A stretch of DNA of 64,000 bases from Mongoliitalea daihaiensis (GTDB lineage: Bacteria; Bacteroidota; Bacteroidia; Cytophagales; Cyclobacteriaceae). Shown here in pieces: positions 34,273 through 43,228 of the stretch. Position 1 is the stretch's first letter. Every line of letters begins with the position of its first letter. Both the position numbers and the translations under genes were made by a program. The notes under the pieces are model-generated. The model had not been told where the DNA came from. It saw only the letters and a program-made list of their open reading frames with translations, and ran no database searches. The DNA lies in the NCBI RefSeq assembly GCF_021596945.1, contig NZ_CP063779.1, positions 3,942,001-4,006,000 of the forward strand, written 5' to 3'.

Positions 34273-35780
34273 TATTTCTTGAATAAATTTAAAACAATTT
34301 TTTTCTCGCTTTCCTTCATACTAAAAAGGTAAAATGAAGTACTGAAAAGAAAAACGAATAATGTGCTAGATAATATAAACAAATAAAATGGAGTTAAAGT
34401 AGTTGAAAATAATAGTATTGAAGGAATTACTGTTAACATAATAAGTGGAATTACTTTGAAAGTAGTATTACTTAAAAAGCTTAAGATATTCAGGTTTAAT
34501 ATTAACTTCCCAAATAGAAGCCTGTTCATTAAAATGAAAAGTGAAAATAATATTCCAACCAAGTAAATTGCCACAGGGTTCGAGTAAAAATTAAGAGCTA
34601 TATAAACCGAAAAAGCACTTATTATTCTGATAGTTGTTTCTGATATTTGAAAAGATTTTATTTTTCCAGTCGCTTTTATTGCAGTAGTGATTTCAAAGGA
34701 TAACTTTTCAATGAATAAAATGACTATCAGTAATTTTGTGAAAATTATTGTAAAAGGGGGAACATCTTTTAACCACAAATTGACCAAAAAATCAACATTT
34801 AAAAAAAAAGGAATCCCTATTAATGCGAATAAAAAAATGGAATATTTAGTACTTAACTCTGAAATACGTAACATCCTTAGTCTATCCCCACTGCCTTCGC
34901 TTTTCATTATTTGAGGATTAATTGCACGTGTTAAACTTACCGATACCATATTAATTTTTGAACTAATATTCGAGGATAACCCTTCAGAAGCGTTCAGTGA
35001 TACTCCAAAAAAATAGTTTATGAATACGCCATTTAATCTTGTTGTAGCCATAGCTCCTAAGCTACCAAAAATATTCCAAGAGGTATATGCAATTATGTCG
35101 TTAAAAATTTTTTTATCAAAAAAGGTTTTCAATCTGATTTTACATTCATGATACTTGAAAACTGAGAAAAGTTGCTTTGTAAATCGAACAGATAATTCAA
35201 TTATTAAAAGAATTATACCATATTTTACTAAAACATTATCAGTTGAATAAGATAAGTAAATAGCTCCTGCAAATCTCAAAATCACAGCAGCTAAATCTAC
35301 CACAGACATTGCTAACAAATCCTCATGAGCATTCATCACTGCGTCATAAGGTACGCTGATTATTGAAATGAATGTTGTAAGTACCATTAGATGAAACAAT
35401 ATCCATGCTTCATTTATCTTATCATTGGGTATTTTTAATATTTGTTCAAAAAAAACATACCCACCAATTTCCATGAATATAACAACTAGGAATGCTAAAC
35501 CAAAATGGAGAAGAAGCGTTGTATTAAATGTTTTTAAGCTGATTTCTAAATTATTTTTCCCCAATGCATGTGCAATGAATCTCATTGAAGCACTTGACAT
35601 ATTTGAGTTAAGGATTCCTAACATACCAATTACTCCACTAATTAATGCAAAAATCCCGAAATTAACTTCTCCTAAAGCATCCAGTATTATTCTTGTTGTA
35701 AACAACCCAAAGGCCATACTTAAAATAAGCTGAACATAAAGTATTGCCGTGTTATTTATAACTTTCTTACTAGCTAGCAA
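34272..35780 (-). CDS. wzx: Polysaccharide repeat-unit flippase (Wzx-like)
   Basis: The 502-residue protein has about 12 to 14 membrane segments. The N terminus (KKVINNTAILYVQLILSMAFGLFTTRIIL) is characteristic of polysaccharide exporters of the MOP superfamily. It should flip the lipid-linked repeat unit across the inner membrane. The only start near the 5' end is TTG, 5 bp after the stop of the dehydratase gene. The gene is AT-rich. Confidence 0.82.
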   Translation of the reverse strand: MLASKKVINNTAILYVQLILSMAFGLFTTRIILDALGEVNFGIFALISGVIGMLGILNSNMSSASMRFIAHALGKNNLEISLKTFNTTLLLHFGLAFLVVIFMEIGGYVFFEQILKIPNDKINEAWILFHLMVLTTFISIISVPYDAVMNAHEDLLAMSVVDLAAVILRFAGAIYLSYSTDNVLVKYGIILLIIELSVRFTKQLFSVFKYHECKIRLKTFFDKKIFNDIIAYTSWNIFGSLGAMATTRLNGVFINYFFGVSLNASEGLSSNISSKINMVSVSLTRAINPQIMKSEGSGDRLRMLRISELSTKYSIFLFALIGIPFFLNVDFLVNLWLKDVPPFTIIFTKLLIVILFIEKLSFEITTAIKATGKIKSFQISETTIRIISAFSVYIALNFYSNPVAIYLVGILFSLFILMNRLLFGKLILNLNILSFLSNTTFKVIPLIMLTVIPSILLFSTTLTPFYLFILSSTLFVFLFSTSFYLFSMKESEKKIVLNLFKK

Positions 35781-35785
35781 TAGAA

Positions 35786-36988
35786 CTACATTTTAGCATC
35801 TAAATATTTCCCTGTTTCCTTGTGCCCGAATTCAGGAATCATCCAGTGAAACAAATCAACAATTTCTTGTTTTGACCATGCTCCTTTAATTCGTAAATCC
35901 TTAATTGCATTTTCGAAATGAGTAAGCTTATCGAGTTCGATATTCAGCTTATTTTTAATCACCCCTAAATTTTCAAAGCGTTCCATATCGAGAATCTCCA
36001 TATCCGTAAAAAACTCTTCGAAATCCTTTTCTCCTGTAGTATCGCTCTTAGTAAATAAACAAGGCCAGTACTTTCGATTAGTGTCTGCTAAGTGGTGATT
36101 TGTATTGAAAAATTGCCGTGCTTCTTCCTCTGATAAGGAGATATAAGGTTCATACCCTAATTGCTTCAGGTAATTGACCGCAATTTCTGCAAAGGTGATC
36201 AAATGTAAAGTTTCACTCAGTTTAGGAAAAAAAATATCTCGATTTTCACCAAAGACGCAGGACATTAAACATAATTCGCCTGACTCTTGAGGTACTACAA
36301 AGTATCTTTTAATGTCATTTGGTGCGACTATTGGCTGGCGCTTTTGAATTCGCTGATTAAAGCCATGAAGTAATGACCCATCTGAAAAAGCCACATTAGC
36401 AAACCGAGCAGTTGAAATTTCAATTTCCGTACTTCTACGCATCAAAAACATTTCCATAATGCGCTTGGAAGCCCCCATCATATTGACAGGGTTTGCTGCC
36501 TTGTCTGTAGAAACGCAAAAGTATTTTTTTACTCCTTTTTTGATAGACTGCTGAATGGTTTTATCGGTATTAAACACATTCACTTGAATCATGCGCATCA
36601 AAGTAAAAGGATCTTTTTCAGAGCGCACATGTTTCAAGGCAGAAAGATTCAAAACATAATCATAGGCACCATCAGCTTCGATAAATGCATCATACTCCAA
36701 CGACCCTATGTCGAGGGCAAAGGTCTGAAAATCGCCTGCTATATATCCAAAAGAACTTCTGATATCTCTCACCAGCTCAACCATGTTGTTTTCACTGATA
36801 TCTACCACATGAAGTTTCAACGGATTCCTCTTAAATATCTCTTTAGTGACAGCTTGACCTATTGATCCAGCTCCTCCAATAACCAAAAAACGCGATGAAG
36901 AAACCTTTTCACTAAGTATCTCCTCATGATTACTGATATCCTGATTGAATAAAAGTTGGTTTCTACCGATTAGATTAAGGATGTTCAT
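35786..36988 (-). CDS. LegB-like nucleotide-sugar 4,6-dehydratase
   Basis: The 400-residue soluble SDR has FLVIGGAGSIGQAVTKEIF (NAD site), ALKHVRSEKDPF and FCVSTDKAANPVNMMGASKRIMEMF with Met instead of the usual Tyr, as in the PseB/LegB/PglF group. It lacks the membrane domain of PglF/WbpM and has a long C-terminal extension (about residues 300-400). With the aminotransferase, acetyltransferase and CBS-nucleotidyltransferase it makes up the first part of a bacillosamine/legionaminic-type pathway. It is the first gene of the long minus-strand series; I did not find a convincing promoter before it. Confidence 0.8.
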   Translation of the reverse strand: MNILNLIGRNQLLFNQDISNHEEILSEKVSSSRFLVIGGAGSIGQAVTKEIFKRNPLKLHVVDISENNMVELVRDIRSSFGYIAGDFQTFALDIGSLEYDAFIEADGAYDYVLNLSALKHVRSEKDPFTLMRMIQVNVFNTDKTIQQSIKKGVKKYFCVSTDKAANPVNMMGASKRIMEMFLMRRSTEIEISTARFANVAFSDGSLLHGFNQRIQKRQPIVAPNDIKRYFVVPQESGELCLMSCVFGENRDIFFPKLSETLHLITFAEIAVNYLKQLGYEPYISLSEEEARQFFNTNHHLADTNRKYWPCLFTKSDTTGEKDFEEFFTDMEILDMERFENLGVIKNKLNIELDKLTHFENAIKDLRIKGAWSKQEIVDLFHWMIPEFGHKETGKYLDAKM

Positions 36989-37740
36989 GATCTTAAATTA
37001 TGAAAAAAATAGATGAGTATTTACTGTTTTTTGACCGAAGATGTTATCTGTCACTTTAAAACGTATTAGTCTAACTTTGTTTTGCTTCGGCCTGAAATTC
37101 TTTTTCAAGAATAATCGCCTTATCTAAACGCACCTTTTATTTCACCGATCCTGTCTACCAAAGGTAGGAGACATATTTCTACATCTATCGCGCAGCATAT
37201 TTCTCTCTATACCCCCAACTTCTCTCTATCAATTCCCTTCCACGCTACCACCTACCAAACTTACATCTCTGCCTACAGCTTCGCCCTCTCAGTCCCATCG
37301 TAGGGAAGGACCTAGCGGTAAAAAGTAATTAATCGCATACCTGGGAGCATCTACAGGAGATGGCTGCAAGCAAGAGTATGCAATAGGTGTACATCTAAAG
37401 TTAACAGGTATCTTGGTAAAGATCCTTGTTAGCTTACAATCTCTTGGTTTTTTTTGGGTCTAAAATGTGTTGACAAGCACACATGCCTTCTACGCTGTGC
37501 ATTTTTAAGAAAAAATAATTTCTTGAAAAATGCCTACTCCACTCCGCATGCTTGAAAAGTAAATGGGTTGATTCCATAGATTTTTTAAAACAGTTCAAAA
37601 ATAGGTAAAAACAAATTCCCAATGTTCTAAATTGAGTAAGTGTTTAAAATTAGGCAAAAAGTGTCGGTTTTTGTAAATAAGCGTTGAAGATATTTTAAAT
37701 TAAAAGTGTCGTTTTTAGAAAAAAAGGGAAAAGGGGGTTG

Positions 37741-37845
37741 GCAGTGAACAGTGAACAGTTAGCAGTGGGCAGTGAATAGTGAGCAGTGAACAGTGAACAG
37801 TGAACAGTTTGGAATGTGGAATGAGGAATTAGGAATTAGGAATGA
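37741..37845. repeat. 15-unit heptad array with one family switch
   Basis: Ten units of the RCAGTGA type (GCAGTGA, ACAGTGA, ATAGTGA and similar) pass directly into five units of the GGAATKA type without leaving the 7-bp register. The array then ends at ACGAGGG and TTATATA, a tail that follows GGAATGA runs at several other places. Confidence 0.9.
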
Positions 37846-37869
37846 ACGAGGGTTATATAAAAAAAGAGG

Positions 37870-38044
37870 GTAGTGAATAGTGAGCAGTGAACAGTGAGTA
37901 GTGAACAGTGAGTAGTGAGCAGTGAACAGTGAATAGTGAATAGTGAACAGTTTGGAATGTGGAATGTGGAATGAGGAATTTAGAATGAGGAATGAGGAAT
38001 TTAGAATTAGGAATGAGGGATGAAGGATGAGGGATGAAGGATGA
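37870..38044. repeat. 25-unit heptad array with two family switches
   Basis: There are twelve RYAGTGA-type units, then nine GGAATGW/AGAATGA units, then four RGGATGA units, all in one 7-bp register (175 bp, no indel). Variation is mostly at the first, second and last positions of the unit. Confidence 0.92.
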
Positions 38045-38097
38045 GGGTTGGATTATTCTTGAATTAAGACGGTTATGTCCTTGAATTTAATTTTTAA

Positions 38098-38575
38098 CCA
38101 CGAATGGAGCGAATTACACTAATTTCGAATAAATGGTAAGGAGCTTTGTGTAATGTCTCTTGTCTTAAAAATTCACCTCGCATGGCTCGCAATTGCACGA
38201 AGTCCTCCAAAAAACATTCATCTGCGGATTTTTCTGCGCTTTCTGTGTTTTCTGTGAGAGGCTTTCAGCAGATATAATAAGGATTTGTAATCCTCTAGGT
38301 AAATTGTTTTTTTGGTAAGGATTTTTTGTTTTTTGGGTATCTATAAGCTGCATAATGAACTTAAACCATTGATGCTCTTCACCTTCATTGTCGTTACTTT
38401 TTGCCCACCACGAATGGAGCGAATTACACTAATTTCGAATAAATGGTAAGGAGCTTTGTGTAATGTCTCATGCCTTAAAATTTCACCTCGCATGGCTCGC
38501 AATTGCACGAAGTCCTCCGAAAAACATTTCTCTGCGGATTTTTCTGCGCTTTCTGCGCTTTCCGCGAGAAGCTTT
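38098..38575. repeat. Direct repeat pair, about 170 bp, offset 310 bp
   Basis: The segment starting CCACGAATGGAGCGAATTAC at 38098 is repeated at 38408 with few differences. After about 165 bp the copies take different tails (CTTTCAGCAG and CTTTCGGTTTTTCTGAC). Confidence 0.85.
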
Positions 38576-38677
38576 CGGTTTTTCTGACCTCCCCCCCGCC
38601 AGTACTGCCAACGGTTGGTGGTTAAAAATCTATTTCAAAAATCCCTGATAAGCCTGAAGGGCTTAAATCTTGAGTAG

Positions 38678-38741
38678 CCCCGGGTAAGGTGTTGCAGTAA
38701 TTGTTTTATTCACTGACATCTCCTCATACCGCAACCCGGGG
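38678..38741 (+). repeat. REP-like hairpin, CC/GG allele with long loop
   Basis: Arms CCCCGGGT (38678-38685) and ACCCGGGG (38734-38741) are separated by 48 nt. The TAGCC head is present at the 5' side. A second copy lies at 45133-45196. Confidence 0.65.
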
Positions 38742-39014
38742 ACAGGGATCGCCTCCAGGAACCAGAGGCTCGCACGATGATTGCCTTCGAGCTAAAGATC
38801 GGTTTTCGAGCCGATACGGCGGTAATTGTCTTTAGATCACTATTTTCGAGATTCCCAATCCTCTAGGTGAATTGGTTTTTTTGGGGATTTATTAGCTCAA
38901 TTTGAACCAAAATGATTAATGCAATTTGCTCTCATTGTCGTTACTTTTGTCATTGCCACAAAAGCAACCAAAAAGGCTAGTCAGAAAAATCCTTCCACGC
39001 TCTAGGCCACCGCT

Positions 39015-39125
39015 GGCCTGTCTGCCGTGAATACCTAGAGTATAATTATATCATCGACAGGCAGGCCTGTCTGCCGTGAATACCTAGAGTATAATTATAT
39101 CATCGACAGGCAGGCCTGTCTGCCT
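39015..39125. repeat. 49-bp tandem repeat
   Basis: Two complete copies and the start of a third begin at 39015, 39064 and 39113. Each unit starts GGCCTGTCTGCC and ends ATCGACAGGCA. It is inserted into a copy of the GTCAGAAAAATCC/GGTTTTCTGAC module, which is uninterrupted at the other places. Confidence 0.9.
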
Positions 39126-39282
39126 ATAAATTAACACTTTTCGATCTGCATCGACAGGCAGGCCCGGTTTTCTGACGTCCCGCCCGCATCAGTACTACTA
39201 TCAGATAATCTTAAAATAAACATTCAGGATGGAGTTTGACCCCCTTGGGGTCTTAAGCAAGGAAAAATCAACCCATTATCAA

Positions 39283-39303
39283 CCACGGGTTAAAAACCCG
39301 TGG
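39283..39303 (-). repeat. REP-like hairpin, AC/GT allele
   Basis: Arms CCACGGGTT and AACCCGTGG, 3-nt loop. It has the same flanks as the copy at 96-116. Confidence 0.7.
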
Positions 39304-39920
39304 CTATTGAGAAGTTTGACTCTTTCAGAGTCTTTCAAATACCCTTCAAAATCTTTTTTTCGCGGATTCTGCGCTTTCTGCGAGAGACTTGTTAAAAACC
39401 CGTGGCTATTGAGAAGTTTGAGTCTTTCATATACCCTTCAAAATCTTTTTTCCGCGATTTCTGCGCTTTCTGCGAGAGACTTTCGGTTTTTCTGACCTCC
39501 TCCCCGCACGTACTACCTGCGGTAAGTGAATAGTGAGCAGTGAACAGTGAACAGTGTAGTAACAAAAATCGATTAACTTAAGGAAAATCAAGTCTTGTTT
39601 CTTGTCTCTTGTTTCTTTTTTCTTAAATCTCGCCTTCTACCTTAAGGTAGGCAAGCTCGTTTCTCGCTTCTCGCTTCTTATGTCTTGTCTCTTGATTCTT
39701 GGTTCTTGGTTCTTGGTTCTAAATCTAAAATCTAAAATTATAAATCTGCGCCAAATCTGTTCAATCTCCTAGATCTGTGAGAGGCTATTTCCGTCAGGAA
39801 AAATCTATGGGAATTGGGGTATAAAAAAGAAATGTTTTGTGTACTCTCCATTGCTCATTCTTAATTCCAAACTATTCACTTTCAACTGCCAACTGCTCAC
39901 TTTTCACTGTTCCCTACAAT

Positions 39921-41168
39921 CTAACCTTTTAACAGCCACAACCACAGGGGCATGATGGTGATTGTTTTATCATCTATCGTCAGGCTATCGCTTTCGTCCT
40001 CTGTTAAGATGAGTCCTTCCTTGAGTTCATAGGCTGCCATGGCATCAAGCAAGCCATGGAGTTCACGTTGTCTTGTTTTGTCATCGTAGAGCGACCAGCA
40101 AACTTGTATGGCTTGAGTGATCCTGTTTTTTTCTTTGATCACAAAGTCACATTCAAACTTGTTATGATGGTAAAAAACTGTTTTTGCTTGTCTTTTCAAC
40201 TCCAAAAAAACTAAGTTTTCGAGCATTCTTCCTTGATTTTCGCTGTGTTGAAAACTAAGTTGACGCATCAACCCCAGGTCTATTCCGTACACTTTTTTGG
40301 GATTATGAAGCTGCTTTTTTACCGATGTATCATATTTCGAAACCAAACTCAACATATAGGCATCTTGCAGAAATCCCAAGTATTGCTTGACGGTGGTGGC
40401 ATTTTTCACCCCGATTACTTTTGCCAGGCTATTATACGAAATTAATTTGCTCGTATTGCTCGTGACGAAAAACATCAACTCCAAGAGTTCTTGCTCGTTG
40501 GTTATGCCATTTCTCACCATTACATCACGATATAACACACTTTCGTAGAGGGACTTTAAGTATTCCGGATGCTTTGTTTTTAAAAAAGCAGGAAAGCCAC
40601 CGAGTGTAAAATAGTCATTAAATGATGCTTTCAGCAGCGATTTATGGTCTGTATTGAAAGGATCGAGTGAATTGAGATCCATTTGATTCAGTTTCAGGTA
40701 TTCTCGAAAGGAAAATGGATAGAGTTCCACCTGTTGATAGCGTCCTGTCAAATGGGTGCCCAACTCTTTGCTCAACATCGATGCATTGGAACCAGTGATA
40801 TACACTTTATTTCCGTAGTCATGCAGCCGCCTCACAAAGCGCTCCCAACCGCTGATATTTTGTATTTCATCAAAATAAAACGTGGTTTGCTTGCCATACC
40901 GTTCTCCAAAAAGTTCTACAAGCTGTTGGAAATCATCTACTTTAAAGTGAATTAACCGTTCATCATCAAAATTCAGGTAATAGTCTTGTTCATTGTTTTT
41001 TGCCCGTATCGCTTGCAACAAGGTAGATTTACCGCAACGCCTAATCCCAGAAATCACCACTACACTATCATCTGCTGCAATCGAGATATGCTGTCGTTCA
41101 ATAGCTGATGGCTGCCATTTGAGCGCTTGTTGATCACTGATGACGGTTTGCAGCAATAATTTTTGCAT
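39921..41168 (-). CDS. AAA_14/DUF4143 ATPase, first
   Basis: This protein of about 415 residues starts from ATG at 41168 (MQKLLLQ); a TTG six codons upstream is less likely. It has Walker A GIRRCGKSTLL, Walker B TTFYFDEIQ, a sensor-like ITGSNASML and a C-terminal DUF4143 region with a nuclease-like core (NLVFLELKRQ, FECDFVIKEKN, AIQVCW). Such genes are common and often repeated in Bacteroidota genomes; their role is unclear. It stands alone among repeats, with a palindrome and a possible TAAATTTG -7 box upstream. Confidence 0.8.
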   Translation of the reverse strand: MQKLLLQTVISDQQALKWQPSAIERQHISIAADDSVVVISGIRRCGKSTLLQAIRAKNNEQDYYLNFDDERLIHFKVDDFQQLVELFGERYGKQTTFYFDEIQNISGWERFVRRLHDYGNKVYITGSNASMLSKELGTHLTGRYQQVELYPFSFREYLKLNQMDLNSLDPFNTDHKSLLKASFNDYFTLGGFPAFLKTKHPEYLKSLYESVLYRDVMVRNGITNEQELLELMFFVTSNTSKLISYNSLAKVIGVKNATTVKQYLGFLQDAYMLSLVSKYDTSVKKQLHNPKKVYGIDLGLMRQLSFQHSENQGRMLENLVFLELKRQAKTVFYHHNKFECDFVIKEKNRITQAIQVCWSLYDDKTRQRELHGLLDAMAAYELKEGLILTEDESDSLTIDDKTITIMPLWLWLLKG

Positions 41169-41231
41169 GGGTTGTTTTTCTAACAAATTTAAAAGATTTC
41201 TATTTATAAAGGAAACTTTTGATAGTTAATC

Positions 41232-41246
41232 GCTATTTCAAATAGC
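41232..41246. promoter_or_regulatory. 15-bp palindrome upstream of the ATPase gene
   Basis: Perfect arms GCTATTT and AAATAGC around a single C lie 64 bp before the ATG at 41168. A TAAATTTG box on the minus strand lies between the palindrome and the gene. The palindrome could be an operator. No regulator is encoded next to it. Confidence 0.4.
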
Positions 41247-41802
41247 AATTGTTGGTTTTGTTGGATTGTTTATTGCTTGGAACCACGAATTGCGCAAATT
41301 TCCCGCTGTCCGAGATTTGCAATCCTCTAGGTGATTAGATTTTTTTGGGGATTTACTAACTCAATTTGAACCAAAATGATTAATGCAATTTGCTTTCATT
41401 GTCGTTACTTTTTGCATCGCCCAAAAAGTAACCAAAAAGGCTAGTCAGAAAAATCCTTCTCCCCGCAGGGCCCACGCCGGCGCGGTTTTCTGACCTCCTC
41501 CCCGCATCAGTACTACTATCAGATAATCTTAAAATAAACATTAAGGACTTTTTTATCTGTCCAAATATAAAACCACCTATCTGCGCCAAATCTGTTCAAT
41601 CTCCTAGATCTGTGAGAGAATTCGGTTTTTCTGACCTCACGCCCCCCCGCTAGTCCTACCAGCGGAATTTAGAATGAAGAATGGGGAATGAACGAGGGTT
41701 ATATAAAAAGAGAGGGTAGTTTTTATTTCGTTCACTGTTTAATGTGTTGAATTACAAGACGGATTTTAAGAGTGAATGGCATAGCCATGATTGACATATT
41801 AG

Positions 41803-41822
41803 CCTCGGGTTTCAACCCGAGG
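41803..41822 (+). repeat. REP-like hairpin, TC/GA allele
   Basis: Arms CCTCGGGTT and AACCCGAGG, 2-nt loop, preceded by TTAG. An ATGGC-ATA-GCCAT hairpin lies just upstream at 41776-41788. Confidence 0.72.
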
Positions 41823-42406
41823 AAGGAGGTTACACCCCTGATCCAGAGGCTCGCACGATGATTGCCTTCGAGCTAAAGATCGGTTTTCGAGCCGATATGG
41901 ACGTGAATGTCTTTAGATCACTATTTTCGAGATTTCCAATCCTCTAGGTGAATTGGTTTTTTTGGAGATTTATTAGCTTAATTTGAACCAAAATGATTAA
42001 TGCAATTTGCTTTCATTGTCGTTACTTTTGTCATTGCCACAAAAGTAACCAAAAAGGCTAGTCAGAAAAATCCTTCCGCCCGCAGGGCCAGCGCCGGCCC
42101 GGTTTTCTGACCTCCTCCCCGCATCAGTACTACTATCGGATAATCTTTGAATAAACATTCAGGATTTTTTTTCTGAATTAATCTAAAATTATAAATCTGC
42201 GCCAAATCTTTTCAATCTCCTGGATCTGTGAGAGAATTCGGTTTTTCTGACCTCACGCCCCCCCGCTAGTGCTACCAGCGGAATTTAGAATGAAGAATGA
42301 GGAATGAACGAGGGTTATATAAATAGAGAGGGTCGTTTTTAAATCGTTTACTGTTAAATGTATTGAATTTTAAGGGTGAATGGCATAGCCATGGTTGACA
42401 TATTAG

Positions 42407-42426
42407 CCTCGGGTTTCAACCCGAGG
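42407..42426 (+). repeat. REP-like hairpin, TC/GA allele
   Basis: Same arms and flanks as at 41803-41822, including the small ATGGC/GCCAT hairpin upstream. Confidence 0.72.
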
Positions 42427-42605
42427 AAGGAGGTTACACCCCTGATCCAGAGGCTCGCACGATGATTGCCTTCGAGCTAAAGGTCGGTTTTCGAGCCGAT
42501 ACAAACGTGATTGTCTTTTAAATTGAATTACTGAAATAAGATCTTTTTGGTATGTTTATAATTTTTGGATGGAGGTAAGAGATTGTACGATTTTTACTTA
42601 CATGT

Positions 42606-42941
42606 TCGTTACTTTTTGCATTGCCCAAAAAGTAACCAAAAAGGCTAGTCAGAAAAATCCTTCTCCCCGCAGGGCCCACGCCGGCGCGGTTTTCTGACCT
42701 CCTCCCCGCAAGTGACACCAACGGCTTACCGTATAAAATGTGAAAAGGACTTTTAGAAGAAAATTAGAGACAAAAACAAAATCAAGGTGATGTTTGACCC
42801 CCTTGGGGTTTTAAGAAACCCTTTATCAAGCACGGATTAAAAACCCGTGGCTATTGAGAAGTTTGAGTCTTTCATATACCCTTCAAAATATTTTTTCCAC
42901 GATTTCTGCGCTTTCCGCGAGAAGCTTTCGGTTTTTCTGAC
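42606..42941. repeat. 336-bp block duplicated at 47832-48167
   Basis: The two blocks align without indels (offset 5226 from 42715 on) and with only scattered substitutions. They span the hairpin module, core, a CTTACCGTATAAAATGTG tail, a degenerate AC/GT hairpin and the CGATTTCTGCGC tail. Confidence 0.85.
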
Positions 42942-43048
42942 GTCCCGCCCGCATCAGTACTACTATCGGATAATCTTTAAATAAACATTCAGGGTATAGT
43001 TTGACCCCCTTGGGGTCTTAAGCAAGGAAAAAACAACCCATTATCAAG

Positions 43049-43067
43049 CACGGGTTAAAAACCCGTG
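43049..43067 (-). repeat. REP-like hairpin, AC/GT allele
   Basis: Arms CACGGGTT and AACCCGTG, 3-nt loop; the outer C-G pair is lost here (GC instead of CC at the left side). Confidence 0.65.
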
Positions 43068-43228
43068 GCTATTGAGAAGTTTGAGTCTTTCATATACTCT
43101 TCAAAATCTTTTTTCCGCGGATTCTGCGCTTTCCGCGAGAAGCTTTCGGTTTTTCTGACGTCCTGAATGTACCAGTGCTACCGGAGATAAGTGAGCAGTG
43201 TAACAAAAATCAGTTAATTAAAGGAAAA

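Larger units (their letters stand above)
36989..39920. repeat. Gene-free mosaic repeat region, left part
   Basis: No credible gene lies in these 2.9 kb. From 36989 to about 37735 the sequence is AT-rich with scattered short motifs and no clear repeat. Then follow heptad arrays (37741-38044), a direct duplication (38098-38270 and 38408-38575), a long-loop REP-like hairpin (38678-38741), a hairpin module at 38940-38968, a 49-bp tandem (39015-39125), a REP-like hairpin (39283-39303), core repeats near 38578, 39173 and 39485, and further TTGTTTC/TCTCGCT heptads near 39595-39720. Confidence 0.8.
41290..43228. repeat. Mosaic repeat region, middle part
   Basis: No credible gene. It contains three copies of the 29-bp hairpin GTTACTTTT(T)G/CAAAA(A)GTAAC (41404-41432, 42021-42049, 42608-42636), each followed by GTCAGAAAA...TTTTCTGAC and a repeat core. 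Two copies of a longer unit starting CGAGGGTTATATAAA (about 41690 and 42310) have REP-like hairpins at 41803 and 42407. There is a degenerate AC/GT hairpin at about 42831-42850 and another at 43049-43067. Short ORFs here that end in a GYFLGDAKSN-like sequence are translations of the hairpin module. Confidence 0.82.

Noticed and set aside
37434-37622. 62-codon ORF on the minus strand
   Set aside because: AT-rich, low-complexity translation without family features and no neighbour in an operon.
37741-38044. Heptad arrays as a CRISPR array
   Set aside because: The unit is 7 bp without spacers; there is no 24-40 bp repeat with unique spacers and no cas gene in the window.
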